A DNA stretch of 64,000 nt from Mucilaginibacter tolerans (GTDB lineage Bacteria > Bacteroidota > Bacteroidia > Sphingobacteriales > Sphingobacteriaceae), in the NCBI RefSeq assembly GCF_030519375.1, contig NZ_JAUMKB010000006.1, positions 62,001-126,000 on the forward strand, in the 5' to 3' direction. The notes beneath the pieces are model-generated. The model was not told the DNA's origin and ran no database searches. It saw only the letters and a list, made by a program, of their open reading frames with translations. The translations under genes were made by a program, and so were the position numbers. Numbering within the stretch: the stretch's first letter is position 1; each line of letters starts with the position of its first letter. Below are positions 1-7,751 of the stretch, in pieces.

Positions 1-924
1 GAGTATCATGTTGGCAAAGTGCTGTTTTATGGCGATCTTCAATACAGGCATATCTATTACTCTTTCTTAGGCTTTGATGCGACCTTGAACAGTGCGCAGC
101 AATCAGTCCAGCTTAATTTCTTCAACCCGAAGGCGGGTATTACTTATGAAATCGATCAGCATAGTAACGTTTATGCCTCAATCGCAGTCGGGAACCACGA
201 ACCTAACCGCAGCGACTATACTGGCTCATCGCCACAAGACCGCCCTAAGCCGGAGAACCTGAAAGATCTGGAGATAGGATACCGCTACAGCGAGCCAACC
301 TTCAGCGCCAGCATCAACGGTTTTTATATGCTTTATAAAAATCAACTGGTACTGACTGGTAAACTTGATACTGTTGGGGAAGCTATCCGCACCAATATAA
401 AAGACAGCTACCGGGCAGGTATTGAAGCCAGCGCCAGAATAAAAATTGCTGAGCCCCTAAGCTGGTCGGTAAATGCGACCATAAGCACTAATAAGGTAAA
501 GAATTTCCCGCAGTATCTTCAAAACGATGCCGGAACAATTGATCTTATACAGTACAAAAAGACTGATATCGCCTATTCACCTGATTTTGTAGGATCAAGC
601 GTGATCAGCTACCGGCCCGTAAAAAACGCCGAGATCGCTTTTATCAGCAAATATGTAAGCAGGCAATACCTGGATAATACTTCAACGTTGAGCCGTTCAT
701 TAGATGCATACTTTGTAAACGATGTCCGCCTTAATTATAACTTCAGTATTAAAGGCATTAAGAATGTTGGCGTGGGATTGTTGATTAATAATATATTCAG
801 CAAAAAATACGAGTCGGACGGCGCAACCTATCCTGATATAGAAGGCGGCAAGGTAGTGAACTATAATTACTTTTTCCCGCAAGCGCCGATCAACTTACTG
901 GCTTCGCTGAATCTTAAATTTTAA
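1..924 (+). CDS. TonB-dependent outer-membrane receptor, C-terminal part (5' end outside window)
   Basis: The reading frame is open from the first base, so this is the last ~307 residues of a larger receptor; the usual ~700-aa length implies that plug and early barrel lie upstream. The visible part alternates polar and aromatic residues as in beta strands, has the receptor-typical stretch around 'NVYASIAVGNHEPNR' with a following 'PENLKDLEIGYRY', and ends in a terminal Phe (LNLKF), the usual outer-membrane insertion signal. Such receptors import scarce ligands across the outer membrane with energy from TonB-ExbBD. It is followed after 4 bp by a PnuC-family permease and, further on, by a thiamine-pyrophosphokinase-like gene. 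From that context I infer thiamine or a phosphorylated thiamine as ligand, because receptor-PnuT-kinase loci of this kind are known in Bacteroidota. The ligand cannot be read from the barrel itself. Confidence 0.85.
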   Translation, partial: EYHVGKVLFYGDLQYRHIYYSFLGFDATLNSAQQSVQLNFFNPKAGITYEIDQHSNVYASIAVGNHEPNRSDYTGSSPQDRPKPENLKDLEIGYRYSEPTFSASINGFYMLYKNQLVLTGKLDTVGEAIRTNIKDSYRAGIEASARIKIAEPLSWSVNATISTNKVKNFPQYLQNDAGTIDLIQYKKTDIAYSPDFVGSSVISYRPVKNAEIAFISKYVSRQYLDNTSTLSRSLDAYFVNDVRLNYNFSIKGIKNVGVGLLINNIFSKKYESDGATYPDIEGGKVVNYNYFFPQAPINLLASLNLKF

Positions 925-928
925 GGTT

Positions 929-1564
929 ATGCATCACTGGATAACACTTTTTGAAGAACAAATAAAGGAGACCACCTGGCTGCAGTGGGCAGCGGTTGTG
1001 CTTGGTGTAGCCGAAGTGTTGTTTGCCCGCGTGAACAATATCTGGTTGTATCCAACGGGTATTGCGGGTACAGTAATCTCCATTTACCTGTTACTGGCAG
1101 TACAATTATATGCCGAGTCTGCGCTCAATTTGTACTACCTGCTGATGAGTATTTATGGCTGGATCCATTGGATAAATAAGAGAAACGAACCACCGGTAAA
1201 AATTACCTGGTGCAAGGGTAGGGAATGGACAATCAGTCTCGCTATAACATTTGTTGGCTGGCTGGTATTGTATCTGCTGCTTAAAAACTTTACACCATCA
1301 AACGTTCCGGTTTGGGATGCATGGGTTTCATCAACTGCCTGGGCAGGGATGTGGCTGCTAGCTCGCCGAAAAATAGAGAATTGGATATTTTTAAACATCT
1401 CTAATCTGTTCGCAATCCCTTTATTGTTTTATAAGGGGCTGCCGATGTTCGCCGTCCTTACCTTGTTCCTGTTTATTGTTGCTTTTTGGGGATTCTTTGA
1501 ATGGAAGGGCATCCTTAAGAAAGAGAAATCAACTTTATCTGTTAATCCGGTAATAGCAGCGTAA
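929..1564 (+). CDS. pnuT: PnuC/PnuT-family vitamin permease (probable thiamine transporter)
   Basis: A 211-aa polytopic inner-membrane protein with about seven hydrophobic segments and the Trp-rich PnuC pattern, including 'NIWLYPTGIAG' near residue 37 and 'YGWIHWINK' near residue 77. PnuC proteins move nicotinamide riboside by facilitated diffusion, with trapping by intracellular phosphorylation; the PnuT branch does this for thiamine. The ATG lies 4 bp after the receptor stop and the stop is 1 bp before the next ATG, so the three genes are very probably one transcript. I favour thiamine because a thiamine-pyrophosphokinase-like gene follows in the same direction and no NadR- or NRK-like kinase is nearby. 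Family assignment is firm; substrate is inference. A nicotinamide-riboside role remains possible. Confidence 0.85.
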   Translation: MHHWITLFEEQIKETTWLQWAAVVLGVAEVLFARVNNIWLYPTGIAGTVISIYLLLAVQLYAESALNLYYLLMSIYGWIHWINKRNEPPVKITWCKGREWTISLAITFVGWLVLYLLLKNFTPSNVPVWDAWVSSTAWAGMWLLARRKIENWIFLNISNLFAIPLLFYKGLPMFAVLTLFLFIVAFWGFFEWKGILKKEKSTLSVNPVIAA

Positions 1565-1565
1565 A

Positions 1566-2669
1566 ATGGAAATCAAACACCCTTCATTTTATTTAGAGCC
1601 TGATTGGGTAAAGATTATCCGTGACAGAGCCTCCGAAGCAGAAAGCATGGCCATGCTCCATCCCGATCAATTAGCTATCATCTATGATCAAGCTTGGTTT
1701 AAGATATTAGTACCCGCCGTGTATTCAGGCCGTGAGCTATCTATTCCCGAACTTGTCCGTCTCGAAGAAAGTATCAGTTGGGCAGATGGCAGTGTGGGTT
1801 GGGTAGTTACGCTTTGCTGCGGTGCAGGTTGGTTCGGCGGTTTTTTACACCCAGACAAAGCTAAGGCTATTTTTAATAACCCGCTGGTTTGCTTGGCTGG
1901 AAGTGGCGCAGCAACCGGCACCGCCACTATCGCAGATAACGGCTATGTCATCAATGGCACCTGGAAATATGCCAGCGGTGCACATCACGCTACTCATTTT
2001 ACAGCCAATTGCATCATCAAAAAAGGTAATGAAACCGTATTAGATAAAGGAGGCAATCCTTTAATTCTGCCCTTTATATTTGATTGTAAAGACGTAGAAG
2101 TTTTCCCCGCATGGAAATATGTAGGGATGATGGGTACAGGAAGTGATGCTTTTAGGATTACCAACCTTGCGGTACGTGCTGATTGTTGCTTTAAGATCGA
2201 TCCTGAGGCGGCAGTTGGACAAGGCCCCTTATATCAATATCCATTCCTGCAATTGGCTGAGGCAACTTTAGCCGCTAATATTTCGGGCATCGCGATCCAT
2301 TTTATGGATCTTTGTGCAGACGTCTTCAATAAGAAACAAGGTGAAGACAGGTATTCTGAAGCTCAAAAAGCACTCCTAAGCCAAATGCTGAAGCAATTGA
2401 CTAATGATCTGGAAAGCATCCGCCGCGTGTTTTACGCAGCGGTGGACCGCTCATGGGCGATACTCCAAAATGGTGATAGCGATAACCAGGCGTGGCAAGA
2501 TGTAAGTTCGACCAGCCGCAAACTGGCTAAAACAGCCCGTGAATGTGTGGATCAGCTCTATCCTTACTGTGGATTGCAGGCTGCTAATCCGGAATCTGAG
2601 ATCAACAAAACCTGGCGGGACATCCATACAGCAAGCCAGCATTCACTGCTCACTTTTTCGGTTTCGTAG
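1566..2669 (+). CDS. Acyl-CoA dehydrogenase-fold flavoprotein (possible group D monooxygenase-like enzyme)
   Basis: The 367-aa product has the all-alpha N-terminal region, a central beta segment ('GYVINGTWKYASGAHHATHF', residues ~123-142) and a helical C-terminus ending in 'RDIHTASQHSLLTF', the pattern of acyl-CoA dehydrogenases and of the flavin-dependent monooxygenases (HsaA/HpaB type) that share their fold. A catalytic Glu of a true acyl-CoA dehydrogenase is not obvious, so a hydroxylase or an unusual oxidoreductase is at least as likely. It starts 1 bp after the permease stop and so belongs to the same transcript. That placement suggests modification or salvage of the imported compound, but the substrate cannot be read from sequence. 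No signal peptide, so cytoplasmic. Confidence 0.75.
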   Translation: MEIKHPSFYLEPDWVKIIRDRASEAESMAMLHPDQLAIIYDQAWFKILVPAVYSGRELSIPELVRLEESISWADGSVGWVVTLCCGAGWFGGFLHPDKAKAIFNNPLVCLAGSGAATGTATIADNGYVINGTWKYASGAHHATHFTANCIIKKGNETVLDKGGNPLILPFIFDCKDVEVFPAWKYVGMMGTGSDAFRITNLAVRADCCFKIDPEAAVGQGPLYQYPFLQLAEATLAANISGIAIHFMDLCADVFNKKQGEDRYSEAQKALLSQMLKQLTNDLESIRRVFYAAVDRSWAILQNGDSDNQAWQDVSSTSRKLAKTARECVDQLYPYCGLQAANPESEINKTWRDIHTASQHSLLTFSVS

Positions 2670-2690
2670 ACAGAAATTTTAAGTTGTCGT

Positions 2691-2738
2691 AACGCAAATA
2701 TCACATTGAATTTTAATTGCTTTGTTGATATTTGCGTT
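2691..2738 (+). promoter_or_regulatory. 13-bp perfect inverted repeat with a candidate promoter inside
   Basis: The arms AACGCAAATATCA (2691-2703) and TGATATTTGCGTT (2726-2738) are perfectly complementary around a 22-nt spacer. Within it, TTG (2706-2708) and GATATTTG (2727-2734) stand 18 nt apart, one base off the Bacteroidota -33/-7 consensus. The site lies in the 88-bp gap before the phosphatase gene. It may be an operator over a separate promoter, or a terminator-like hairpin partly uncoupling the upstream genes (only a short T run follows). Confidence 0.45.
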
Positions 2739-2757
2739 TTCATTAAACTGACCACAG

Positions 2758-4431
2758 ATGAAGCTAAAACATCTATTTTTAATACCCCTGGCTGGTATCA
2801 CGATTACCCTATCAGCACAAACTCACAAAAAGAAAGCAGCTACTGCCCCTGCAACTGCTGCTACCACATTACCTCGCCCAAAACTGGTAGTTGGTATAAT
2901 GGTGGATCAAATGCGCTGGGACTACCTGTACCGTTATTATGACCGCTATCAAAGCAATGGCTTCAAGCGTTTGCTCGGTGAGGGCTTTAGCTGCGAAAAC
3001 ACCCTGATTGATTATATCCCAACGGTAACCGCCGCGGGACATACCTGCGTTTACACCGGATCGGTACCGGCTTTACATGGCATTGCCGGCAACGATTTTG
3101 TTATTCAGGCTACAGGGCAATCGGTTTATTGCACGCGTGATACTACCGTTAAGGCAGTAGGATGTCCTCCGGCTGTAGAAGGGCAAAATTCGCCGCGTAA
3201 CCTGCTGACAACTACCGTTACAGATGAGCTTCGCCTTGCAACTAATTTCAGATCAAAAGTGATTGGTATTGCATTGAAAGACCGTGGTGGTATCCTGCCC
3301 GGCGGACACACTGCAAATGCTGCTTATTGGTTCGAGGATAAATCCGGCAACTGGATAACCAGCACTTATTACATGAATGTTCTGCCGCAATGGCTCAAAG
3401 ACTTTAATGACCAGAAACTGCCTGAGACCTACTTAAAGCAGGATTGGATACCGGCCTATGCATTAGATTCATACGTTCAAAGTACAGCCGATATTAACCG
3501 TTATGAAGGTAAGTTTAAAGGCACCGATACGCCAAGCCTGCCGGTTAAAACATCAGCGTTGTACAAAAACAACCTAGGCTTAATCAGATCGACTCCTTAT
3601 GGTAACACTTTGACATTGGATATGGCAATAGCAGCCATCAACGGCGAAAAATTGGGCCAGGGTGACGTAACCGACTTCCTGGCGGTGAGTTTCTCGTCTA
3701 CTGATTATGTAGGGCATCAGTTTGGACCAAATTCTATTGAGATAGAAGATACTTACCTTAAACTAGACCGGGATTTTGCTTCTCTATTTACCTTTTTAGA
3801 CGCAAAATTGGGTAAAGGTAATTACACTGTGTTCTTAACAGCCGACCATGGTGCAGCACATAATCCTAATTTCTTAAATGATCATAACATTCCTGCCGGG
3901 ATGTGGAGCAGCAATACGGTAAGAGCCGAGCTAAATAAGTATCTATTGGATAAGTATAAAGTAGAAAACCTGGCCATTAGTTTTGGTAATTACCAGGTTA
4001 GCCTTAACAATGCTTCCATAAAATATGCAAGGCTTGATGAGGACGCAATCAAAAAGGATTGTATTGACTTTTTAAGTAAACAGGAGGGTGTAGCTTATGC
4101 CATCGATATGGCAAAAGCGCAAACTGCCAATATCCCTGATGAATTACGTACGCGTATCATTAACGGTTACAATGTGGAGCACAGCGGCGTTATACAGATC
4201 ATTTTAAAACCGGGATGGTACGATGCTTACAGCAAAACCGGCACCACGCACGGCACCTGGAACCCTTACGATGCACATATTCCACTGGTATTTATGGGCT
4301 GGGGCATACCACATGGCCGTTTAAACCGCGAAACACATATGACTGATATTGCGGCTACTGTTGCTGCGCTGTTGCACATACAGGCGCCAAATGGATGCAT
4401 TGGTAAGCCGATAGTGGAAGCATTAAAATAA
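2758..4431 (+). CDS. pafA: PafA-type periplasmic alkaline phosphatase
   Basis: A 557-aa secreted enzyme of the alkaline phosphatase superfamily with an N-terminal signal peptide (cleavage near 'LSAQ', residue ~21). By the spacing known from Elizabethkingia PafA I can place the Thr nucleophile at T91 in 'PTVTAAGHT', N112 in 'GNDF', and K174/R176 in 'LKDRG'; D50, D316/H320 ('DYVGH'), D363/H364 ('ADHG') and a C-terminal His in 'TTHGTW' fit the two-zinc site. This catalytic set marks a broad-specificity phosphate monoesterase rather than a diesterase. Length matches the family. It follows the permease genes and is closed by a strong terminator. I infer that it could strip phosphate from thiamine phosphates before inner-membrane uptake; general phosphate scavenging is the alternative. 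Confidence 0.9.
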   Translation: MKLKHLFLIPLAGITITLSAQTHKKKAATAPATAATTLPRPKLVVGIMVDQMRWDYLYRYYDRYQSNGFKRLLGEGFSCENTLIDYIPTVTAAGHTCVYTGSVPALHGIAGNDFVIQATGQSVYCTRDTTVKAVGCPPAVEGQNSPRNLLTTTVTDELRLATNFRSKVIGIALKDRGGILPGGHTANAAYWFEDKSGNWITSTYYMNVLPQWLKDFNDQKLPETYLKQDWIPAYALDSYVQSTADINRYEGKFKGTDTPSLPVKTSALYKNNLGLIRSTPYGNTLTLDMAIAAINGEKLGQGDVTDFLAVSFSSTDYVGHQFGPNSIEIEDTYLKLDRDFASLFTFLDAKLGKGNYTVFLTADHGAAHNPNFLNDHNIPAGMWSSNTVRAELNKYLLDKYKVENLAISFGNYQVSLNNASIKYARLDEDAIKKDCIDFLSKQEGVAYAIDMAKAQTANIPDELRTRIINGYNVEHSGVIQIILKPGWYDAYSKTGTTHGTWNPYDAHIPLVFMGWGIPHGRLNRETHMTDIAATVAALLHIQAPNGCIGKPIVEALK

Positions 4432-4473
4432 ACTCAAATCCCCCTCCAGGTCAGGAGAGGGATTTGAGTTTTA
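4430..4473 (+). terminator. Rho-independent terminator after the phosphatase gene
   Basis: AAACTCAAATCCC (from 4430) pairs perfectly with GGGATTTGAGTTT (to 4471), with more pairing inside the stem and T-rich sequence after it. The stem begins within the stop codon of the phosphatase gene and closes the first transcript, so the following gene needs its own promoter or read-through. Confidence 0.8.
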
Positions 4474-4569
4474 TACTAACAGGTTGAATATTAATACCAA
4501 ACTATTTACTTAATTTTCGGTTGAAAAGAAACTGGCCACCGATCACTGATTAATAAGTCACTGAACCCC

Positions 4570-5142
4570 ATGTCCTCTCATCATATCGTCCGCGAAAAGC
4601 AGGAGCCTGCACTACTGGTGCTGGGATTGGACACGTTTCCAGCCGAGATGCTTGGACAATTGCTGGAATGGAACCCCACGGTTATCACCACAAGGGAGAC
4701 TGCTCAACAGTTAATCGATTTCGGCATTAAGATCGACTGGATCATTACTGATAATCCACATGAGAATATTCAATCAAACGTAAAGTTTATGCCGGTAGGT
4801 AATGACACACCTGCTGAGGCAGCTTTAAAATACCTGGTTACGCATAATTATCCGGCAGTAAATGTCATTTGTGATGATCTGCAATTAAAAGATTACCTGT
4901 TTTTTGCAGACAAGATCAACCTGGTAATATTTCATAATGAACAGAAGATTTATCCCGTTCATTCCGGTTTTAGTAAGTGGAAACCTGCCGGCGATAAAAT
5001 CGAAATATTGACCCATCCACATGAGGTCCGCTACAGTGGTTTGGAATCTTTGGGCAACCATCAATTTACCACCATGCATGATGGTTTTTTCAGTCTGCGG
5101 TTCGATGAGCCGCCTTTCCTGTTCATCGCTGAAAGAATTTAA
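4570..5142 (+). CDS. Thiamine pyrophosphokinase-like protein
   Basis: A 190-aa cytoplasmic protein. Two short motifs match thiamine pyrophosphokinase: 'DWIITDNP' (residues ~56-63) in place of the usual (D)xxIGDFDS, and 'GNDTPAEAALKY' (~77-88) in place of KDxTDxExAL, the acidic residues that bind Mg-ATP. A typical enzyme of about 210 aa also has a C-terminal beta domain, and the last ~90 residues here fit that size. The family transfers pyrophosphate from ATP to thiamine, giving the coenzyme and trapping imported vitamin. The motifs diverge from the consensus, so activity is inferred. Position after the receptor/permease genes supports the role, although a terminator separates them. No TPP riboswitch was found directly upstream. 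Confidence 0.65.
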   Translation: MSSHHIVREKQEPALLVLGLDTFPAEMLGQLLEWNPTVITTRETAQQLIDFGIKIDWIITDNPHENIQSNVKFMPVGNDTPAEAALKYLVTHNYPAVNVICDDLQLKDYLFFADKINLVIFHNEQKIYPVHSGFSKWKPAGDKIEILTHPHEVRYSGLESLGNHQFTTMHDGFFSLRFDEPPFLFIAERI

Positions 5143-5391
5143 AAAAATCAGCTTTGCTCTTCACCTATTTGTTAAAACAACACATTGTTTAACGTAAATT
5201 AAAAAGAATCCCAACTTGTTTATTATATTTACGTTTTACAAAAGGTCATGGTGTAAACCTCTTTTTTGTAAAAGGCAACTTTTTGCTGATTTTTTTAACT
5301 GACTCATTAAACCTTTAATAATTAACTTAGTCAAATAAAGTAACTAAGCCGAACCCCAGCGCAGTTATCAAAAGGATAATCATTCAAAATC

Positions 5392-6519
5392 ATGAAAAAG
5401 ACATATAAATATTTGTTTACCCTGGCTGTAAACGGCTTATTATGTTCGTTTATAGCACTCTCTGCTAATGCTCAGCATAGGAATAGCAGCAGCGGTAGCA
5501 GTTCATCCAGCGGAAGCTCATCAGGTGGAAGCTCACGCCCATCCACCAGCAGTTCGTCCGGTGGTGGAAGTCCAAGTTTCAGGCCTTCGTCAAGCAGCAC
5601 ACCAAGCAGTAGTTTTCATCCGTCAAACGGCGGCTTTGTACAGCGCCAATCAAATAATAATGGAGTTAACAGACCCGGTATTGGCAACGGCGGTTTTGTA
5701 CAGCATCCGTCAGGTGTTGGGTATGCAAGACCGGGGGTCAATCCCAACAGCCGCATTGCCATAGCTCCGCAGCGTTTTACAAATCCGGGGTACGGTATTG
5801 CCTCTACACATCGGGTTGGTATTGTTAACCCTGGCGTAACAGCTTATGGAGGCTCCAGCACTGCACGCAGCTATGTGGGCACCCGTGGCTACATCGGTGA
5901 AGGTGGTCGTGCTTCGGTAGGTGTTGGCGGTCATGGTTTTTATGGCCCTTCTTATTGGAGAACACGTGGTTATTACCACTATTATCATGGCTATTATGGC
6001 ACTTACTATGCTCCACGGTTAGGTTTCAGCATTGGATTTTTACCATATGGATATTATCCATTCTATTATGATGATGCTGAGTTTTTCTATAGCGGCGGTT
6101 TGTTCTATCAATATGATAACAACGAATACACCGTAGTTGAACCGCCGATTGGTGCTGAAGTAACCACCCTGCCATCAAATGCACAATCTATTGTAATCAA
6201 CGGCGAGCAGTATTATGAAGCTAATGGGGTTTATTATCAACCCATTACCAAAGATGACGGCAGCATTAGCTACCAAATAGCTGGTAAAGACGGCGAGTTA
6301 AATACAAATAATCCAAACGGGGATATGGAACAGCAATTACCTCAGATTGGTGATATCGTTCTGTCACTACCTCCAAATTGCCGTAAGATCAGCCTGAATG
6401 GAGAAAAGTATTATGTATCTGAAGATGGTTACTACTACCAGGAAGCACGCGACAATAACAATAATAAAGTCTATAAAATTGTCGGCACACCAGACGACGG
6501 TCCTTCTGATCAGCAGTAA
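5392..6519 (+). CDS. DUF6515 secreted protein with Ser/Gly-rich N-terminal linker
   Basis: A 375-aa exported protein: a signal peptide ending near 'ALSANA' (residue ~27), a low-complexity Ser/Gly/Pro linker (~30-90), a Gly/Tyr-rich middle with 'YYHYYHGYYG', and two DUF6515-type repeats, 'YTVVEPPIGAEVTTLPSNAQ' then 'QIGDIVLSLPPNCRKISLNG', each followed by a 'YYxxxGxYY' segment. The function of this Bacteroidota family is unknown; the Tyr-rich repeats suggest a cell-surface or envelope role, which is inference. It is monocistronic, with a 249-bp upstream gap and its own terminator. A related gene fragment lies at the far end of the window (63837-64000, minus strand), and the closing repeats of the two are clearly homologous. 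Confidence 0.75.
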   Translation: MKKTYKYLFTLAVNGLLCSFIALSANAQHRNSSSGSSSSSGSSSGGSSRPSTSSSSGGGSPSFRPSSSSTPSSSFHPSNGGFVQRQSNNNGVNRPGIGNGGFVQHPSGVGYARPGVNPNSRIAIAPQRFTNPGYGIASTHRVGIVNPGVTAYGGSSTARSYVGTRGYIGEGGRASVGVGGHGFYGPSYWRTRGYYHYYHGYYGTYYAPRLGFSIGFLPYGYYPFYYDDAEFFYSGGLFYQYDNNEYTVVEPPIGAEVTTLPSNAQSIVINGEQYYEANGVYYQPITKDDGSISYQIAGKDGELNTNNPNGDMEQQLPQIGDIVLSLPPNCRKISLNGEKYYVSEDGYYYQEARDNNNNKVYKIVGTPDDGPSDQQ

Positions 6520-6537
6520 TCCAACCAAATAATATTT

Positions 6538-6570
6538 AAAAAGGGATGAGAATGTTTTCATCCCTTTTTT
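6538..6570 (+). terminator. Terminator between convergent DUF6515 and M23 genes
   Basis: AAAAAGGGATGA (6538-6549) and TCATCCCTTTTTT (6558-6570) form a 12-bp stem with a short loop and a T tract on the plus strand. The A run at the left gives a T tract on the minus strand too, so it probably also serves the converging M23 peptidase gene that ends at 6586. Confidence 0.85.
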
Positions 6571-6585
6571 GTGCTTGACCAATTC

Positions 6586-7275
6586 TTATTCGAATCGCAG
6601 GATCAGATTGGGATCTGGAATATTTTGCAGATAATTCTCTCTCTCTGAATAATAACCCACACCCGGATAATCCCCCCGTTTGCCTTCCATATCAAACATC
6701 AGCTGAAAATGCAGGTGAGGCGGCCAGTGCCCATTCACTTCCTGGTTGCCAAATACGGCTATTTGTTCGTCTTTGGCTATTGGTTTTCCAACGGTCAATT
6801 CAACAATGCTTTCACGGTTTAAGTGGCCATAAAGCGTATACAATGTTAGGCCGTCCAAATCATGTTGCAGAATGATGGTCGGACCATAGTCTCCAAAATT
6901 GTTATTGTTCTGAAAGCTGTGTACTATACCCTTTAGTGGTGCATAAACCGGCGTTCCTGCATCCGCCCAGATATCGACGCCTAAATGTAGCCGGCGGGGC
7001 TCGTCTTCTGTATTAAATAACTCACTGCGGGCATATAGCGTACGATGCTCCATATAACCACCGATACCGTAACGACAATTATTTTCCGATAATTTGGAAT
7101 TTACCCAGGCACTAAATCTTTGTGTATCAAGAATATCCTCCGGACTTAATTCAGTATTGGACGCCGAGAAATCGAACTGAAAAAGGCGGTCTGTTTGAGG
7201 GTTGTAGTCGACTACTATGCCTACCCTTTCGGGGTACGATTGGATATAGTTTGATAATAGGGCGTGCTTATCCAT
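6586..7275 (-). CDS. M23-family metallopeptidase domain protein without signal peptide
   Basis: The 229-aa protein carries a complete LytM/M23 zinc site in its C-terminal half: 'RLHLGVDIWA' gives the HxxxD pair and 'HLHFQ' the HxH. This family cleaves peptide cross-links of peptidoglycan. The N-terminal ~90 residues match nothing I recognise. There is no signal peptide or membrane segment, which is odd for a wall hydrolase; the domain may act on something in the cytoplasm or be exported another way. It starts 12 bp after the rbfA stop and is probably cotranscribed with it. Confidence 0.75.
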   Translation of the reverse strand: MDKHALLSNYIQSYPERVGIVVDYNPQTDRLFQFDFSASNTELSPEDILDTQRFSAWVNSKLSENNCRYGIGGYMEHRTLYARSELFNTEDEPRRLHLGVDIWADAGTPVYAPLKGIVHSFQNNNNFGDYGPTIILQHDLDGLTLYTLYGHLNRESIVELTVGKPIAKDEQIAVFGNQEVNGHWPPHLHFQLMFDMEGKRGDYPGVGYYSERENYLQNIPDPNLILRFE

Positions 7276-7287
7276 TAAGCATTACTA

Positions 7288-7659
7288 TTACTCTGTATCC
7301 GGCTGTCTTTCTTCCCTGCTTATTTTATCGAAGATCTTATCCATGCGCTCAACGTACTCACTGGTATCGTCGACAAAAAATTCCAGTTGAGGGATGATAC
7401 GTGCCTGGTCTTTTATGCGGGCTCCCAGTTTATAGCGGATCTCTGAAGCATGCGCTTTAATAGTATTCAACGCCAGTTTGGTATCACTAATATTAAAAAA
7501 ACTTAAAAAAACACGTGCGATCGCCAGATCGGGTGTCACCCTTACTTTGGTAATGGTGATCAATGTATTTGGCAAAAGGTTTAAGCCTTCACGCTGAAAT
7601 ATAGCTGCTAAATCCTGTTGTATTACTCCTGCAAATTTCTGCTGACGTTTCGATTCCAT
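7288..7659 (-). CDS. rbfA: Ribosome-binding factor A
   Basis: A 123-aa protein with the RbfA pattern: an N-terminal helix with 'RQQKFAGVIQQDLAAIFQ', then 'VTPDLAIARVFLSFF' and 'RIIPQLEFFVDDT', the KH-type fold that binds the 30S subunit and helps mature the 16S rRNA 5' end. Length is usual for Bacteroidota. It lies between the LolC/E-type permease gene and the M23 peptidase gene on the same strand. Confidence 0.9.
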   Translation of the reverse strand: MESKRQQKFAGVIQQDLAAIFQREGLNLLPNTLITITKVRVTPDLAIARVFLSFFNISDTKLALNTIKAHASEIRYKLGARIKDQARIIPQLEFFVDDTSEYVERMDKIFDKISREERQPDTE

Positions 7660-7751
7660 GTGTTTTAAGCTCTAAATTCTAAGTACTAAACTCTAAATCT
7701 CTAATTCTGTTTTACTCTCGCCAACTGCCTTTCGCCTTGCGTCAACCAAAT

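Noticed and set aside
929..1564. PnuC as a nicotinamide riboside transporter
   Set aside because: Not excluded, but no NadR or riboside-kinase gene is nearby while a pyrophosphokinase-like gene is; thiamine is the better call.
4432..4569. TPP riboswitch before the thiamine pyrophosphokinase-like gene
   Set aside because: I looked for the CUGAGA-type core and the conserved helix pairs and saw neither; any such element should lie upstream of the window with the receptor gene.
5470..5640. Low-complexity Ser/Gly-rich DNA as a tandem repeat
   Set aside because: It is the linker of the DUF6515 protein with varied codons, not a DNA repeat array.
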